Part shown: positions 35,115 through 44,532 of the stretch, one piece after another
Layout: each line of letters begins with the position of its first letter
How positions within the stretch are numbered: the first letter of the stretch is position 1
Source: Pseudoalteromonas sp. XI10
GTDB taxonomy: Bacteria; Pseudomonadota; Gammaproteobacteria; Enterobacterales; Alteromonadaceae
Length of the DNA stretch: 64,000 bases
Direction of reading: 5' to 3'
Assembly: GCF_001469895.1 (NCBI RefSeq)
Contig: NZ_LOPY01000008.1
Coordinates: 27,321-91,320 of the forward strand
Position numbers and translations under genes: made by a program
Notes under the pieces: model-generated
Databases searched by the model: none
What the model was told of the DNA's origin: nothing
The model's input: only the letters and a program-made list of their open reading frames with translations

Positions 35115-35890
35115 TGTTTGAATTAGCTTTAGACCCAGCAACCTGGGCACTATTATGCGCAGTCGCACTGGCAGCGGGCTTTATTGATGCAATTGCAGGC
35201 GGTGGCGGGATGTTAACTGTGCCAGCGCTATTAACTGCAGGCTTACCGCCCCACCTCACCTTAGGCACAAATAAACTTGCAGCGAGTTTTGGCTCATTGA
35301 CGGCCAGCGTGACCTATTTTCGTAAAAAGTTGTTCAACCCACGGTTTTGGGCTGCGTCCATTTTAGCAACAGCCATTGGGGCTCTCGTAGGCACTTTAGT
35401 GGTTGATTACTTAAGTATTGAGTTTTTAAATAAATTACTACCTGTGGTGATTATTTTAGTTGCTTGTTACAGCTTATTTGGCAGTTTGAGTACAACTGAG
35501 CATAACGAGTTACCAAAGCTTGATAGCAAAACTAAAATTAAACAATGGCTGCAAGGTCTTGGGCTTGGTTTTTTTGATGGTTTAGCAGGCCCAGGAACTG
35601 GCACATTTTGGACAGCCTCAAATAGCCTATTATATAAAATGAGCTTATTGCTTAACTGTGGCCTTGCCCGCTCAATGAACTTTGTTTCAAACTTTATTTC
35701 TTTGATCACATTCGTGGCGCTTGGCCATGTGAACTTTTTACTTGGTATCACAATGGGCTTTTTCTTGATGCTTGGAGCATGGTTAGGAGCACATTCAGCA
35801 ATAAAGTTTGGTAGTAAAATGATCCGCCCAGTGTTTAACACTGTGGTTATAGTGTTAGCATTAAAGTTAATCTATGAGGCTTATTTATAA
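35114..35890 (+). CDS. TSUP (TauE/SafE) family membrane transporter
   Basis: 258 residues with about eight hydrophobic helices. The hallmark repeats AAGFIDAIAGGGGMLTVPALL (near the N-terminus) and the mirrored GLGFFDGLAGPGTGTFW identify the TSUP fold. The family exports small anions such as sulfite or sulfonates; the real substrate here is unknown. Translation is coupled to dinG (TAATG), and the stop abuts the priC ATG. The E. coli homologue group (YfcA) has no known link to DNA repair, so the position is probably operon history. Confidence 0.85.
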   Translation: MFELALDPATWALLCAVALAAGFIDAIAGGGGMLTVPALLTAGLPPHLTLGTNKLAASFGSLTASVTYFRKKLFNPRFWAASILATAIGALVGTLVVDYLSIEFLNKLLPVVIILVACYSLFGSLSTTEHNELPKLDSKTKIKQWLQGLGLGFFDGLAGPGTGTFWTASNSLLYKMSLLLNCGLARSMNFVSNFISLITFVALGHVNFLLGITMGFFLMLGAWLGAHSAIKFGSKMIRPVFNTVVIVLALKLIYEAYL

Positions 35891-36499
35891 ATGCAATCGA
35901 CTGCTTTAGATAAACTACGTTCACAAATTGAAAGGCTCAAACAATTAGCCACACAATTTGATAAGGGTAATTTATTTGCTAAAAATCGCTATATGCAAGC
36001 CCAACCAAGTTTGTTTGATAAAGCCGTGTTTAGCACAAAAAGTATGAAGCTTGCTGACTACGTAAGCGAAATCGAAGATGAGCTAAACAGCTTGCCGCCT
36101 GCTGAGCATCGCCATGCTTACCAATATGCACTTGAGCGCATTACCCTTCAGGTAGAGGCGGTATTTAATGTGATCAAATCAACCCCGGTATGGGCTAAAG
36201 AAAATAAGTACAGTTTTAAGCCAAAAGCTAAACCACAGGTTTATAAACAAGCAGTTAAAAAAATCATGCAGTCATCCCATGAACTGTATGACGAACTAAA
36301 GCAAAACCATGAGTTTGAACGCCGCTTAGTATTGATGATCGAAGAGCGAAAACTAAAACTAGAAGCTGCAAATACACAACAAGCAGCCGAAATTAACAAA
36401 GAAATACTCGCATTACACGCAAGACTTGGCCGTTGTCGTAAGGCAATTTCTGCCACTGAAGACAAAATTCAACAGGTCGAGAAACAGCAGCTGAGATAA
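35891..36499 (+). CDS. priC: PriC-type primosomal replication protein N''
   Basis: 202 residues, highly helical and basic. Family pattern: N-terminal LRSQIERLKQLATQFD and LFAKNRY..FD, middle ALERITLQVEAVFNVI, C-terminal EFERRLVLMIEERKLKL and LGRCRKAISATEDKIQ. PriC loads DnaB at abandoned forks independently of PriA/PriB. The adjacent small ybaM gene three positions on matches the priC-ybaM association of enterobacteria and supports the call. It starts directly after the TSUP stop and its own stop overlaps the deacetylase start (TAATG). Confidence 0.85.
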   Translation: MQSTALDKLRSQIERLKQLATQFDKGNLFAKNRYMQAQPSLFDKAVFSTKSMKLADYVSEIEDELNSLPPAEHRHAYQYALERITLQVEAVFNVIKSTPVWAKENKYSFKPKAKPQVYKQAVKKIMQSSHELYDELKQNHEFERRLVLMIEERKLKLEAANTQQAAEINKEILALHARLGRCRKAISATEDKIQQVEKQQLR

Positions 36500-37389
36500 T
36501 GTTTTACTACCATCCAAGTTATTCAGCGTTAGCTTTACCTGAGCGTCACCGCTTTCCCATTGATAAATATCGCTTGTTAAAACAGCTTGTCAGCAACTTT
36601 ATTGATGAACAGTATTTCATTACCCCACAACAAGCCACTAAAGCTCAGCTTACTCTGTGCCATAACCCCGTGTATGTCGACGCATTTTTAGCTGGTAGTC
36701 TTGATAGCAAAGCCATTAAAAAAATGGGCTTTCCTTGGTCCACTGAATTGGTTGAGCGAACACTTTACTCTGTTGGGGCGAGTATTCAAGGCGCTGAGTT
36801 TGCCTTACAACAGGGTGCTGCTTTTAACCTAAGTGGTGGTTATCATCATGCTTTTACAGGCTATGGTAGTGGCTTTTGTATTTTTAATGACTTAGCGATA
36901 GCTGCTGCACACTTGATTGATACTGAGCAGGCCGACACCGTATTAATCTTTGACTGTGACGTTCACCAAGGCGACGGCACAGCTGAAGTTACGCAAGTAC
37001 ATCCTCAAATAATTAGCTGCTCAATTCATTGTCAGCAAAACTTCCCGCGTATTAAGCAGCAATCAAACTACGATTTTGCACTTGAGCATGGCACTACAGA
37101 TGCTGAATACCTAGAGACCGTCAAACAAGCTTTAGCCCTAACAACTAGACTCCACCAGCCAGATATCATTTTGTATAACGCCGGCGCAGACATCGCAACA
37201 GATGACGAGTTAGGGCACTTTCAAGTTAGTTTAGAGGGAGTGTATCAACGTGACTATTTTGTATTAAATCAAGCTAAGAAAGCTAAAATCCCAGTGTTTG
37301 CAGCTATGGGCGGTGGCTATCAACGAAATGTAAGCCGTTTGGTTGATGTTCATGGTCAGCTTTTTAGGGCTGCTGTCGATTTATTTTAA
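36499..37389 (+). CDS. Histone-deacetylase-family hydrolase
   Basis: 296 residues of the arginase/deacetylase fold. Visible catalytic elements: GGYHHAFTGYGSGFCIFNDLA with the HH pair (about 115), FDCDVHQGDGTAE with Asp and His zinc ligands (about 153), AGADIATDDELG with the third ligand (about 230), and AMGGGYQ. Bacterial members deacetylate acetyl-lysine, acetylpolyamines or other amides. The short form starting FYYHPSYSALALPERHRFPIDKY is common in gammaproteobacteria. Translation is coupled to priC. Why a deacylase sits in a replication-restart operon is not evident. Confidence 0.88.
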   Translation: MFYYHPSYSALALPERHRFPIDKYRLLKQLVSNFIDEQYFITPQQATKAQLTLCHNPVYVDAFLAGSLDSKAIKKMGFPWSTELVERTLYSVGASIQGAEFALQQGAAFNLSGGYHHAFTGYGSGFCIFNDLAIAAAHLIDTEQADTVLIFDCDVHQGDGTAEVTQVHPQIISCSIHCQQNFPRIKQQSNYDFALEHGTTDAEYLETVKQALALTTRLHQPDIILYNAGADIATDDELGHFQVSLEGVYQRDYFVLNQAKKAKIPVFAAMGGGYQRNVSRLVDVHGQLFRAAVDLF

Positions 37390-37435
37390 AGCTTGGTATA
37401 CACTTAAAGTGACTTTTTAATTAGGTTCAATCTGT

Positions 37436-37708
37436 ATGAAATTGCATGACGACATTCACAACTACTATGAAAAATTAGTTGTCGAAGACATCACTAAGCG
37501 CAACTTAGAATCAACCTATAGTGATGATGTTATGGCAGATTTATGCTGCACTGTATTAAATCAACTGCCAGCCCGCTACATTCGCTATGATGTTGATATG
37601 GAATTTTATTTGCCGCAAACAGAGCGCATTAAAATGGAGCAACAAGTACAAACTGCTATCGATGTGGCCATCAGCCAAGTTGCTAAGAAAAAGGAACTAC
37701 AAGCATGA
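37436..37708 (+). CDS. ComFB-family small protein (possible cyclic-dinucleotide receptor)
   Basis: 90 residues. The N-terminus LHDDIHNYYEKLVVEDI and the segment DDVMADLCCTVLNQLPARYIRYDVDM match the ComFB (late competence) family: N-Y-x-E, two cysteines and L-N-x-L-P-x-Y. Some members have been reported to bind cyclic dinucleotides; whether this one does is open. It lies 46 bp behind the deacetylase with AGGTTC before its ATG, and its TGA overlaps the next ATG (ATGA). Confidence 0.75.
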   Translation: MKLHDDIHNYYEKLVVEDITKRNLESTYSDDVMADLCCTVLNQLPARYIRYDVDMEFYLPQTERIKMEQQVQTAIDVAISQVAKKKELQA

Positions 37709-37863
37709 GCAGTGAGTTAGAAAGCGCGCCTAACTATATAAAAATTGCTGTTGATCTCATTATGCTCTTAGAGCAAAACGACGTTCCCGCCGAAGATGTA
37801 TTAGCTGCTTTAGAAATCGTAAAGTCTGACTTCGAAAAGAAACTCCCACAATCAACTGATTAA
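37705..37863 (+). CDS. ybaM: YbaM-family small protein (DUF2496)
   Basis: 52 residues. The sequence APNYIKIAVDLIMLLEQN plus ALEIVKSDFEKKL closely follows E. coli YbaM (AVDLIVLLEEN, RALDIVKRDYEKKL), which is encoded next to priC there too. It has no signal or membrane segment. Function unknown. The start overlaps the ComFB stop (ATGA), so it is coupled. A short gene that is easily missed; the motif match, coupling and priC synteny support it together. Confidence 0.88.
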   Translation: MSSELESAPNYIKIAVDLIMLLEQNDVPAEDVLAALEIVKSDFEKKLPQSTD

Positions 37864-37935
37864 TAGTCCGAAAATGGCGAGTATTGGGGCATAAATTTGG
37901 TATGCTCAGGTTTTATAATTTAAGAATGTAAAACC

Positions 37936-38823
37936 ATGTCATTGCCAAGTTTATTACGCTTATTCATCCTTGCTGCTATTTGGGGCGCTTCCTTCTTATT
38001 TATGCGCATGGCAGCGAATAGCTTAGGCCCTGCGGTATTAATTGAGTTAAGAGTTGGCTTTGCAGCAATAACACTGTTTATTTTTGCGTTGTACTTACGC
38101 AAGAAACTTGCGTTCGCGACCCACAAAAAGCATTTTTTCATTATTGGCGCGCTTAATTCTGCCATTCCTTTCTTATTGTTTGCCTATGCAGCACAAACAA
38201 TCAATGCCTCAACTTTATCCATATTAAATTCAACAACGCCAATTTGGGGTGCCCTTGTTGGTATTATTTGGAGTAAAACTAAACCCACTAAAAGTATGCT
38301 GCTTGGCTTGCTATTAGGCTTAACAGGCGTAGCAATTTTAGTGGGGCAAAATAGCCTCACTATCGACAGCCAAGCCATCACAGCAATTGTTGCAGCATTG
38401 TGTGCTTCACTCAGCTACGCCATCGCATCTCATTACACTAAACATGCACCTAAGTTATCTGCTTTTGATAATGCCCATGGCAGTATGTGGGCGGCGAGTA
38501 TCATGGTGCTGCCGCTTATTTTTGTTATTCCTGCTAGAGAAATGCCAACTAACGAAGTTATGCTTGGTGTGGTGGCACTCGGAGTACTGTGCACTGCTGT
38601 AGCATATATCTTGTTCTTTCGCTTGATTGATGACATTGGCCCAACCTCTGCGTTGACTGTTACTTTTTTGATTCCACTTTTTGGCATAGTGTGGGGAAAT
38701 TTAATTTTAGATGAGCAAATTGGTCCCAATACCTTGGTTGGCGCACTGTGTGTTATCGCAGGTACCATGCTCGTTACAGGCTTTATTCGCATCAAGCCGT
38801 TTCTAAAACGAAACACCTTGTAA
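37936..38823 (+). CDS. EamA/DMT-family transporter
   Basis: 295 residues with ten predicted membrane helices in two EamA repeats. The first starts AAIWGASFLFMRMAANSLGP and includes NASTLSILNSTTPIWGALVG. The second includes VVALGVLCTAVAYILFFRLIDDIGPTSALTVTFLIPLFG. It is a metabolite or drug efflux permease of the inner membrane; the substrate is not predictable. It stands alone, 72 bp behind ybaM and followed by the PspB-like gene. Confidence 0.88.
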   Translation: MSLPSLLRLFILAAIWGASFLFMRMAANSLGPAVLIELRVGFAAITLFIFALYLRKKLAFATHKKHFFIIGALNSAIPFLLFAYAAQTINASTLSILNSTTPIWGALVGIIWSKTKPTKSMLLGLLLGLTGVAILVGQNSLTIDSQAITAIVAALCASLSYAIASHYTKHAPKLSAFDNAHGSMWAASIMVLPLIFVIPAREMPTNEVMLGVVALGVLCTAVAYILFFRLIDDIGPTSALTVTFLIPLFGIVWGNLILDEQIGPNTLVGALCVIAGTMLVTGFIRIKPFLKRNTL

Positions 38824-38892
38824 CAGAATGCAAATTGCATTTTTAAATACAATCTATACTCTATTAGGTACTAAAAAAGGAAGGAGAAGTGT

Positions 38893-39135
38893 ATGTCAGG
38901 TACTACCATGGTGGTGTTAATCGTGCTGATATCAGTCGGCTCTGGGGTAATTTATGATATGTATAAAAAACACCTTGAGTTTAAATCACGAACTTTAAAA
39001 AATTCAAAAGAAGCAAACGAACATGTAGCCGAAGTAACAAAAGAGTTGCAAGAGCTAAGAGAGCGTGTACAAACCCTCGAAGCCATTGTCACTGACTCTA
39101 GCTACAACGTAAAACAAGAGATTAATAAACTTTAA
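38893..39135 (+). CDS. PspB-like single-pass membrane protein
   Basis: 80 residues. One N-terminal membrane helix (about 5-24, TMVVLIVLISVGSGVIY) is followed by a charged coiled coil with KELQELRERVQTLEAIVTD, resembling the C-terminal half of PspB (RMRERIQALESIL). PspB with PspC relays envelope stress to PspA; neither partner is here. A very strong Shine-Dalgarno AAGGAGAAG precedes the ATG at 38893, suggesting efficient translation. The family call is moderate because coiled coils resemble each other easily. Confidence 0.55.
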   Translation: MSGTTMVVLIVLISVGSGVIYDMYKKHLEFKSRTLKNSKEANEHVAEVTKELQELRERVQTLEAIVTDSSYNVKQEINKL

Positions 39136-39150
39136 TTAAGTTAACTCTAA

Positions 39151-39807
39151 TTAAGACAATAATGCCCTGTATTGTTCAAGCACTGGCTGATAATAATCGG
39201 CGTCTTGATTTAACATGCGTTGGTAATGAGCACATAACTGCTTTAAATACGTTTGGTGCTCTTTACTTGTTAGCTGCCACATTGAGTGCCCTACTCGAGT
39301 GATCTGTTGCGAGGATGACGCACTCATGGCTATAACTTCATAAAATCGTTTGTTTTCACACACTAACTGCTCAGAGACGAGCCCCAATGGCAATGTTTGT
39401 AAATAGCTACGAACTTGATAACTGTGATGCACTGGGCAAATAATAAAGTCGATATGCGTATTTGGCTGTTGGCTTACAATCTTCGCTAAGAACCGCACTA
39501 ACAACTCACCACCCACTCCAGCAATAATAACAAGATGACGTTTTTTAGGGTCTGGTGAAATCATTGCTACATCTTGGCAATGTACCTGCCAACGGCCGCG
39601 TTGCTCTCTTGAAGCAAAACGTTCGAGTTTATCACTTAGTGCCTGCATTAACTCAGGCACAATATCAACAAAATGTATAAGCGGTGCTTTATCTTGCAGT
39701 AGCAGCTCAATGCCTAACAAACCGTGATCACAGCAACAATCCCAGATTTCGTCATAACCTGGATCTACCACATCAATGATGGCTGATAGTCGTTTACTCA
39801 GTGCCAT
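39151..39807 (-). CDS. TrmK-like tRNA (adenine-N1) methyltransferase
   Basis: 218 residues, Rossmann methyltransferase of COG2384. SAM motif I is IWDCCCDHGLLGIELL (about 20-35), followed by IHFVDIVPELMQAL, then HLVIIAGVGGELL (catalytic-loop region, about 90), FIICPVHHSYQVRSYLQ and the C-terminal helical tail. Bacillus TrmK makes m1A22 in tRNA; the gammaproteobacterial branch is shorter and its target is unproven. It is the last gene of the MATE-uvrB-methyltransferase run, and its ATG overlaps the preceding stop (TAATG). Confidence 0.75.
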   Translation of the reverse strand: MALSKRLSAIIDVVDPGYDEIWDCCCDHGLLGIELLLQDKAPLIHFVDIVPELMQALSDKLERFASREQRGRWQVHCQDVAMISPDPKKRHLVIIAGVGGELLVRFLAKIVSQQPNTHIDFIICPVHHSYQVRSYLQTLPLGLVSEQLVCENKRFYEVIAMSASSSQQITRVGHSMWQLTSKEHQTYLKQLCAHYQRMLNQDADYYQPVLEQYRALLS

Positions 39808-40739
39808 TAGTTTACTGTTTTATAAACTAACGCTTTTAAGCTGCGATCACTGTCTACTTCAATAAAACCATCGGTAGGAGCTAATCTCCCAACAAAACTA
39901 ATTGCTCCTTGTGTATGATCGCTAATGAGATCTTTAAACGCCTGCTCTGAAAGCTCTGGGCTATTGGCACACAGTAATAATTGGGTGTTTTCATTTAACA
40001 GCTCAGGTAAACGACGCAAGATTTTTTGATAATCCTTGGTCAATATAAAGCTGCCCTTTTGAAAGCTCGGTGGATCAACAATGATTAATTCATACGGCGC
40101 TGATTTTTTAAGCTTACCGAATGACTTTAAAATGTCGTGCGGAAAATAACTAACACCTTGAGAAAAACCATTTAACTGATGGTTTTGTTTACCTGTTCGC
40201 AGCACCCCTTTATTCATATCCATATTAATAACTTGGTCAGCACCGCCTTGCATTGCTGCAACAGAGAAGCCACACGTGTATGAAAATAGGTTGAGCACTT
40301 TTGCATTTTTACTATTGGCTTGAACAAACTCGCGGCCACGGCGCATATCAGGGAAAATCCCAGTATTTTGGCGACTCAATAAATCGACTTTAAACTTAAT
40401 ACCATTTTCACTGACGTGGTGCTCTTGGGGTAATTCACCAAACATCAGGGCGTTACGAGTGTTAATGCCGCTACGTTGTTGGTAAACCAATGCACTTACA
40501 AGCTCTGGCGCATTCTGTTGCGCCCATTGCCACAGGGTATCAGTTAATTGTGCAAGCACTTGTTCATCTATTTCTTTATATGAAACTAAAAAGAGTGCTG
40601 GCGGATAAAAGTCTAAGTTTATGTGGCTCAGCTCAGCGACTGAGTGACCACGGCCATGGAATACACGACATAATTCATTAGCAGCAAGTGGAGCCTCTGC
40701 TAAAGCATTTAAAATGGCAGAAAAATCGTTTGTCATCAT
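39807..40739 (-). CDS. Class I SAM-dependent methyltransferase (RlmI/RlmK-like fold)
   Basis: 310 residues. The core shows QNTGIFPDMRRGREFV, motif I VLNLFSYTCGFSVAAM (about 150), GADQVINMDMNKGVL, and the DPPSFQKG catalytic signature (about 228) of the RlmI/RlmK-type rRNA methyltransferases. No PUA domain is obvious at the N-terminus. An RNA cytosine or guanine target is therefore likely but the site is unknown. Two in-frame ATGs (40739, 40736) open three bases behind the uvrB stop. The Shine-Dalgarno is weak, implying coupling. Confidence 0.78.
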   Translation of the reverse strand: MMTNDFSAILNALAEAPLAANELCRVFHGRGHSVAELSHINLDFYPPALFLVSYKEIDEQVLAQLTDTLWQWAQQNAPELVSALVYQQRSGINTRNALMFGELPQEHHVSENGIKFKVDLLSRQNTGIFPDMRRGREFVQANSKNAKVLNLFSYTCGFSVAAMQGGADQVINMDMNKGVLRTGKQNHQLNGFSQGVSYFPHDILKSFGKLKKSAPYELIIVDPPSFQKGSFILTKDYQKILRRLPELLNENTQLLLCANSPELSEQAFKDLISDHTQGAISFVGRLAPTDGFIEVDSDRSLKALVYKTVN

Positions 40740-40741
40740 CT

Positions 40742-42736
40742 TTAGTTAATTAACTGTTGTTGTAATTCGTGAATTTCATCACGCACAGACGCCGCTTTTT
40801 CAAACTCAAGATCGCTAGCATAAGCATGCATTTTCGCTTCAAGGGTTTTGATTTGGCTAGCAATATCTTTCGCGCTGAGCACTTGTTTAGACTCTTTACG
40901 CACCAACTTAAGGTTATCTTTCGGACTTGCTTCTTCACCCACATCCATAATATCGGTGATACTTTTAACCAGTGCTTGCGGCTCTATACCATGCTCAAGG
41001 TTATAAGCTTGTTGTTTTTCACGGCGACGGTCTGTTTCATCAATGGCTTGTCGCATCGAGTTAGTTATGCGGTCGCCATAAAGAATCGCTTTACCATTTA
41101 AGTGACGCGCAGCACGACCAATGGTTTGAATAAGTGAGCGAGTCGAACGTAAGAAGCCTTCTTTATCAGCATCAAGTATCGCAACAAGTGAAACCTCTGG
41201 CATGTCGAGACCTTCTCGCAATAAGTTAATGCCCACTAACACATCAAACACACCGGCACGTAAATCGCGGATAATTTCGACTCGTTCAACGGTGTCGATG
41301 TCTGAGTGCAAGTAGCGAACTTTTACATCATGGTCGTTGAGATAGTCGGTTAAATCTTCTGCCATGCGCTTAGTTAAAGTAGTGACAAGTACTCGCTCGT
41401 TCACTTCAACTCGTTTATAGATTTCTGAGAGTAAGTCATCAACCTGGGTGCCCACAGGGCGCACTTCAATTTCAGGGTCTATAAGCCCGGTTGGACGAAT
41501 GACCTGCTCAGCAACCTCCCCTGATGAGCGCTCAAGCTCAAAGTCACCAGGTGTTGCCGACACATAAATAGTTTGCGGCGCAATGGCTTCAAATTCTTCA
41601 AAGCGTAATGGGCGGTTATCTAATGCCGATGGCAAGCGAAAGCCATACTCAACAAGATTTTCCTTACGGCTTCTATCGCCTTTATACATAGCACCAATTT
41701 GCGACACAGTAACGTGTGATTCATCAATAATCATCAATGCATCATCAGGTAGGTAATCTAATAATGTCGGCGGTGGATCGCCTGGTGTTCTACCTGATAA
41801 GTAACGCGAGTAGTTTTCAATGCCTGAGCAATAACCAAGCTCGGTCATCATTTCAATATCGTACTGGGTGCGCTGAGCAATACGCTGCTCTTCCACAAGT
41901 TTGTTGGCACTAAGTAACTGAGCTCGGCGGTCTTTAAGCTCACCTTTAATTTTATCAATGGCATCAAGAATTTTTTCACGGGGAGTTACATAGTGCGTTT
42001 TCGGATAAATAGTTGCGCGCACAATATGCTTTTCAACAGCCCCTGTAAGCGGATCAAAAATACTCAAACGTTCAATTTCATCGTCAAACATTTCCACACG
42101 AACAGCGTAAGTGTCCGATTCTGCAGGAAATATATCGACCACTTCACCACGAACGCGATAAGTACCACGGCTAAATTCAATATCGTTGCGTGTATATTGC
42201 AGCTCAGCAAGACGGCGCAGCATATCGCGCTGATCGACGGTTTCACCCACTTTTAGCAAGAGCATCATCTTCATGTATGAGTCAGGATCGCCCAAACCAT
42301 AAATGGCAGACACCGAAGCTACAATAATGGTATCGCGTCGCTCAAGCAGCGCTTTGGTGGCGCTTAAACGCATTTGTTCAATATGTTCATTGATAGACGC
42401 ATCTTTTTCAATAAAGGTATCGCTAGCAACAACGTAGGCTTCTGGCTGGTAATAATCGTAATAAGATACAAAATACTCAACCGCATTATGAGGAAAAAAC
42501 TCTTTCATTTCGCCATAAAGCTGTGCAGCGAGCGTTTTGTTGTGTGCCATGATGATAGTTGGACGATTCAAATCATTAATAATATTGGCCATGGTGAAGG
42601 TTTTACCCGTTCCCGTAGCCCCTAATAATGTTTGATGCGCCAGCCCAGCCTCTAGGCCATCTTTTAATTGTGCTATTGCCGTTGGTTGGTCACCACTTGG
42701 CTGAAATTTAGAAACTAGTTGGAAATGGTCGCTCAT
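40742..42736 (-). CDS. uvrB: UvrB, excision-nuclease subunit B
   Basis: 664 residues from the ATG at 42736. A GTG at 42745 is in frame but falls inside the AAGGAG ribosome-binding site, so 42736 is preferred. Order: [11 protein letters not shown], Walker [11 protein letters not shown] (about 40), beta-hairpin [11 protein letters not shown] (about 90), [11 protein letters not shown] (about 335), helicase motifs with GLDMPEVSL and QTIGRAARH, and the C-terminal UVR motif [17 protein letters not shown]. UvrB verifies damage and recruits UvrC. The start overlaps the MATE stop (ATGA). I saw no SOS box directly before it. Confidence 0.97.
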   Translation of the reverse strand: MSDHFQLVSKFQPSGDQPTAIAQLKDGLEAGLAHQTLLGATGTGKTFTMANIINDLNRPTIIMAHNKTLAAQLYGEMKEFFPHNAVEYFVSYYDYYQPEAYVVASDTFIEKDASINEHIEQMRLSATKALLERRDTIIVASVSAIYGLGDPDSYMKMMLLLKVGETVDQRDMLRRLAELQYTRNDIEFSRGTYRVRGEVVDIFPAESDTYAVRVEMFDDEIERLSIFDPLTGAVEKHIVRATIYPKTHYVTPREKILDAIDKIKGELKDRRAQLLSANKLVEEQRIAQRTQYDIEMMTELGYCSGIENYSRYLSGRTPGDPPPTLLDYLPDDALMIIDESHVTVSQIGAMYKGDRSRKENLVEYGFRLPSALDNRPLRFEEFEAIAPQTIYVSATPGDFELERSSGEVAEQVIRPTGLIDPEIEVRPVGTQVDDLLSEIYKRVEVNERVLVTTLTKRMAEDLTDYLNDHDVKVRYLHSDIDTVERVEIIRDLRAGVFDVLVGINLLREGLDMPEVSLVAILDADKEGFLRSTRSLIQTIGRAARHLNGKAILYGDRITNSMRQAIDETDRRREKQQAYNLEHGIEPQALVKSITDIMDVGEEASPKDNLKLVRKESKQVLSAKDIASQIKTLEAKMHAYASDLEFEKAASVRDEIHELQQQLIN

Positions 42737-44112
42737 GAATGACACTCCTTCATATATGACTCACTTAACCCATCAACTTCTTTGATAAACCATTTATAGG
42801 CAACCATTGCAGTGAATAAGTTACCAATCGCCGCACCAATAAATAAACCGGTTAAGCCTGCAATTTCGCTGCCTATATAAGCAAAAGGTACATAAAAAAC
42901 AAACAGGCGTACCACACTTAAAATCAGTGCATTCATTGGTTTATGCAGGGCATTAAATGAAGAGTTAGATAAAATAATCACCCCTTGCAAGCCATAACTC
43001 AATGGCAAGATATAAATGAATAACTTAATTACATCCATTACTGCTTGCTCTTTACCAAATACATCAGCGATAAAGCCAGAGGTTAACAGCAGTAAAATAT
43101 AAATAGCGAACTGCCAAATCATCACGAATTTCAAGGTTTTTGTGTAGGCTTCTTTAACACGCTCAAACTTACCTGCCCCAAAGTTTTGACTCACAAATGG
43201 CGGTAAGGTCATCGACAAAGCAAGCACCACAAGGCTTGCGATAGATTCAATGCGACTGCCTACACCAAACGCCGCAACCGCTTCAGGACCATGTTTAGCC
43301 ACTAATGCTGTCATGACCGCCATGGCAATAGGTGTCAGCATATTTGCGCCAGCCGCAGGTAAACCAATTTTAAGAATTTTACGAATCGAGCTAAGCGGCG
43401 TTTGTACACCTGCATGCAAACTCAATAGTCCATTTTTTACCGCAAGAATGTATAAAATGATAACGACAGCAACTGACCATGCAATAACACTAGCAATAGC
43501 TGCGCCTTGAATACCTAATGCCGGAACAGGTCCAAAACCAAAAATAAGTATAGGGTCTAAAATAGCATTAATCAGCCCTGCTCCCCCCATAACAATACTT
43601 GGCGTTTTAGTATCGCCACTGGCTCTAAGTACAGAGTTGCCAACCATAGGGGTAATTAGAAATACGCTGCCTAAGAACCACACACTCATATACTCATGAA
43701 TAAGCGGTAAGACTAATTCGCCAGCACCCAATAACTTAAAAATCGGATCTATTAATAAATAACCTACTACAGATAAGCTAAACACCATCACCACCGATAC
43801 CAACAACGACATGCTGGCATCAAAACGTGCTTCATCTAACTTATCACTACCAAGTGCTTTAGCTATCACCGCAGAGGTACCTATCCCTAAACCAATTGCA
43901 AGGCTAATAACAGTAAAAGTAACAGGAAAGGTAAAACTGACAGCGGCGAGAGGCTCTGTACCTAACAAACTAATGAAGAAGGTATCAACCAAATTAAACA
44001 TCATTAGGGTGATCATGCCAAAGATCATTGGGATGGTCATTTTTTTCAAGGTTGGGAGAATGGGTGAGTTTAAAAGATCAGGTTTAGTTTTGCTCTGCGG
44101 TTTCACGCTCAT
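42733..44112 (-). CDS. MATE-family multidrug efflux transporter
   Basis: 459 residues from the ATG at 44112. The frame opens further upstream, but [14 protein letters not shown] with AGAGG nearby gives the usual length and an uncharged first helix. Twelve membrane helices in two MatE halves: [23 protein letters not shown] and [18 protein letters not shown], then [22 protein letters not shown] and VVILALSMTL-type segments with [20 protein letters not shown]. It uses Na+ or H+ to expel cationic drugs. It is the first gene of the overlapping run ending in the trmK-like gene. Linkage of an efflux pump with uvrB is unusual. Confidence 0.85.
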   Translation of the reverse strand: MSVKPQSKTKPDLLNSPILPTLKKMTIPMIFGMITLMMFNLVDTFFISLLGTEPLAAVSFTFPVTFTVISLAIGLGIGTSAVIAKALGSDKLDEARFDASMSLLVSVVMVFSLSVVGYLLIDPIFKLLGAGELVLPLIHEYMSVWFLGSVFLITPMVGNSVLRASGDTKTPSIVMGGAGLINAILDPILIFGFGPVPALGIQGAAIASVIAWSVAVVIILYILAVKNGLLSLHAGVQTPLSSIRKILKIGLPAAGANMLTPIAMAVMTALVAKHGPEAVAAFGVGSRIESIASLVVLALSMTLPPFVSQNFGAGKFERVKEAYTKTLKFVMIWQFAIYILLLLTSGFIADVFGKEQAVMDVIKLFIYILPLSYGLQGVIILSNSSFNALHKPMNALILSVVRLFVFYVPFAYIGSEIAGLTGLFIGAAIGNLFTAMVAYKWFIKEVDGLSESYMKECHS

Positions 44113-44501
44113 GGGAATACTTTGCCTCTTTTTCTGAACCTGTAAGTTTAAAGCATCCTTCTCTTGCAAGCTATGCTTTATTAACAGAATCAAAATTCAT
44201 ACACAAAACTATTACTTTTGACGCTTTGACATAAAAATAACCACTAACCCTCATAAAAAACAATATAAAAACAAGTTTAATAGCTTTGTTACATTTAAAA
44301 GGCAGTATTCGCTGTTTTTTTACACAATAAATAGCACCATTTCATCGTCACGAATAAATTTACTCATCAATTCAGCAAGGCTTCAGATAAAAACACTAAC
44401 ACATTGATTTAAAATGAATTAAAAAAAGTTAATTAAATACTTGAAATTGCTGTAGCCCTCGAAAATCCTAGCACTATAGCTGTTCTTAAAGTTTAATAAA
44501 C

Positions 44502-44532
44502 AGAGTTATCCACAGAAACCGTGGATAACTCT
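44502..44532. promoter_or_regulatory. Perfect 12-bp hairpin built from two inverted DnaA-box-like sites
   Basis: AGAGTTATCCAC and GTGGATAACTCT with a 7-base loop AGAAACC. The left arm with the first loop base gives a consensus DnaA box TTATCCACA (44506-44514). The right arm gives TTATCCACG on the other strand (one mismatch). No T-run follows on either side, so a DNA-binding site is likelier than a terminator. Confidence 0.55.
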
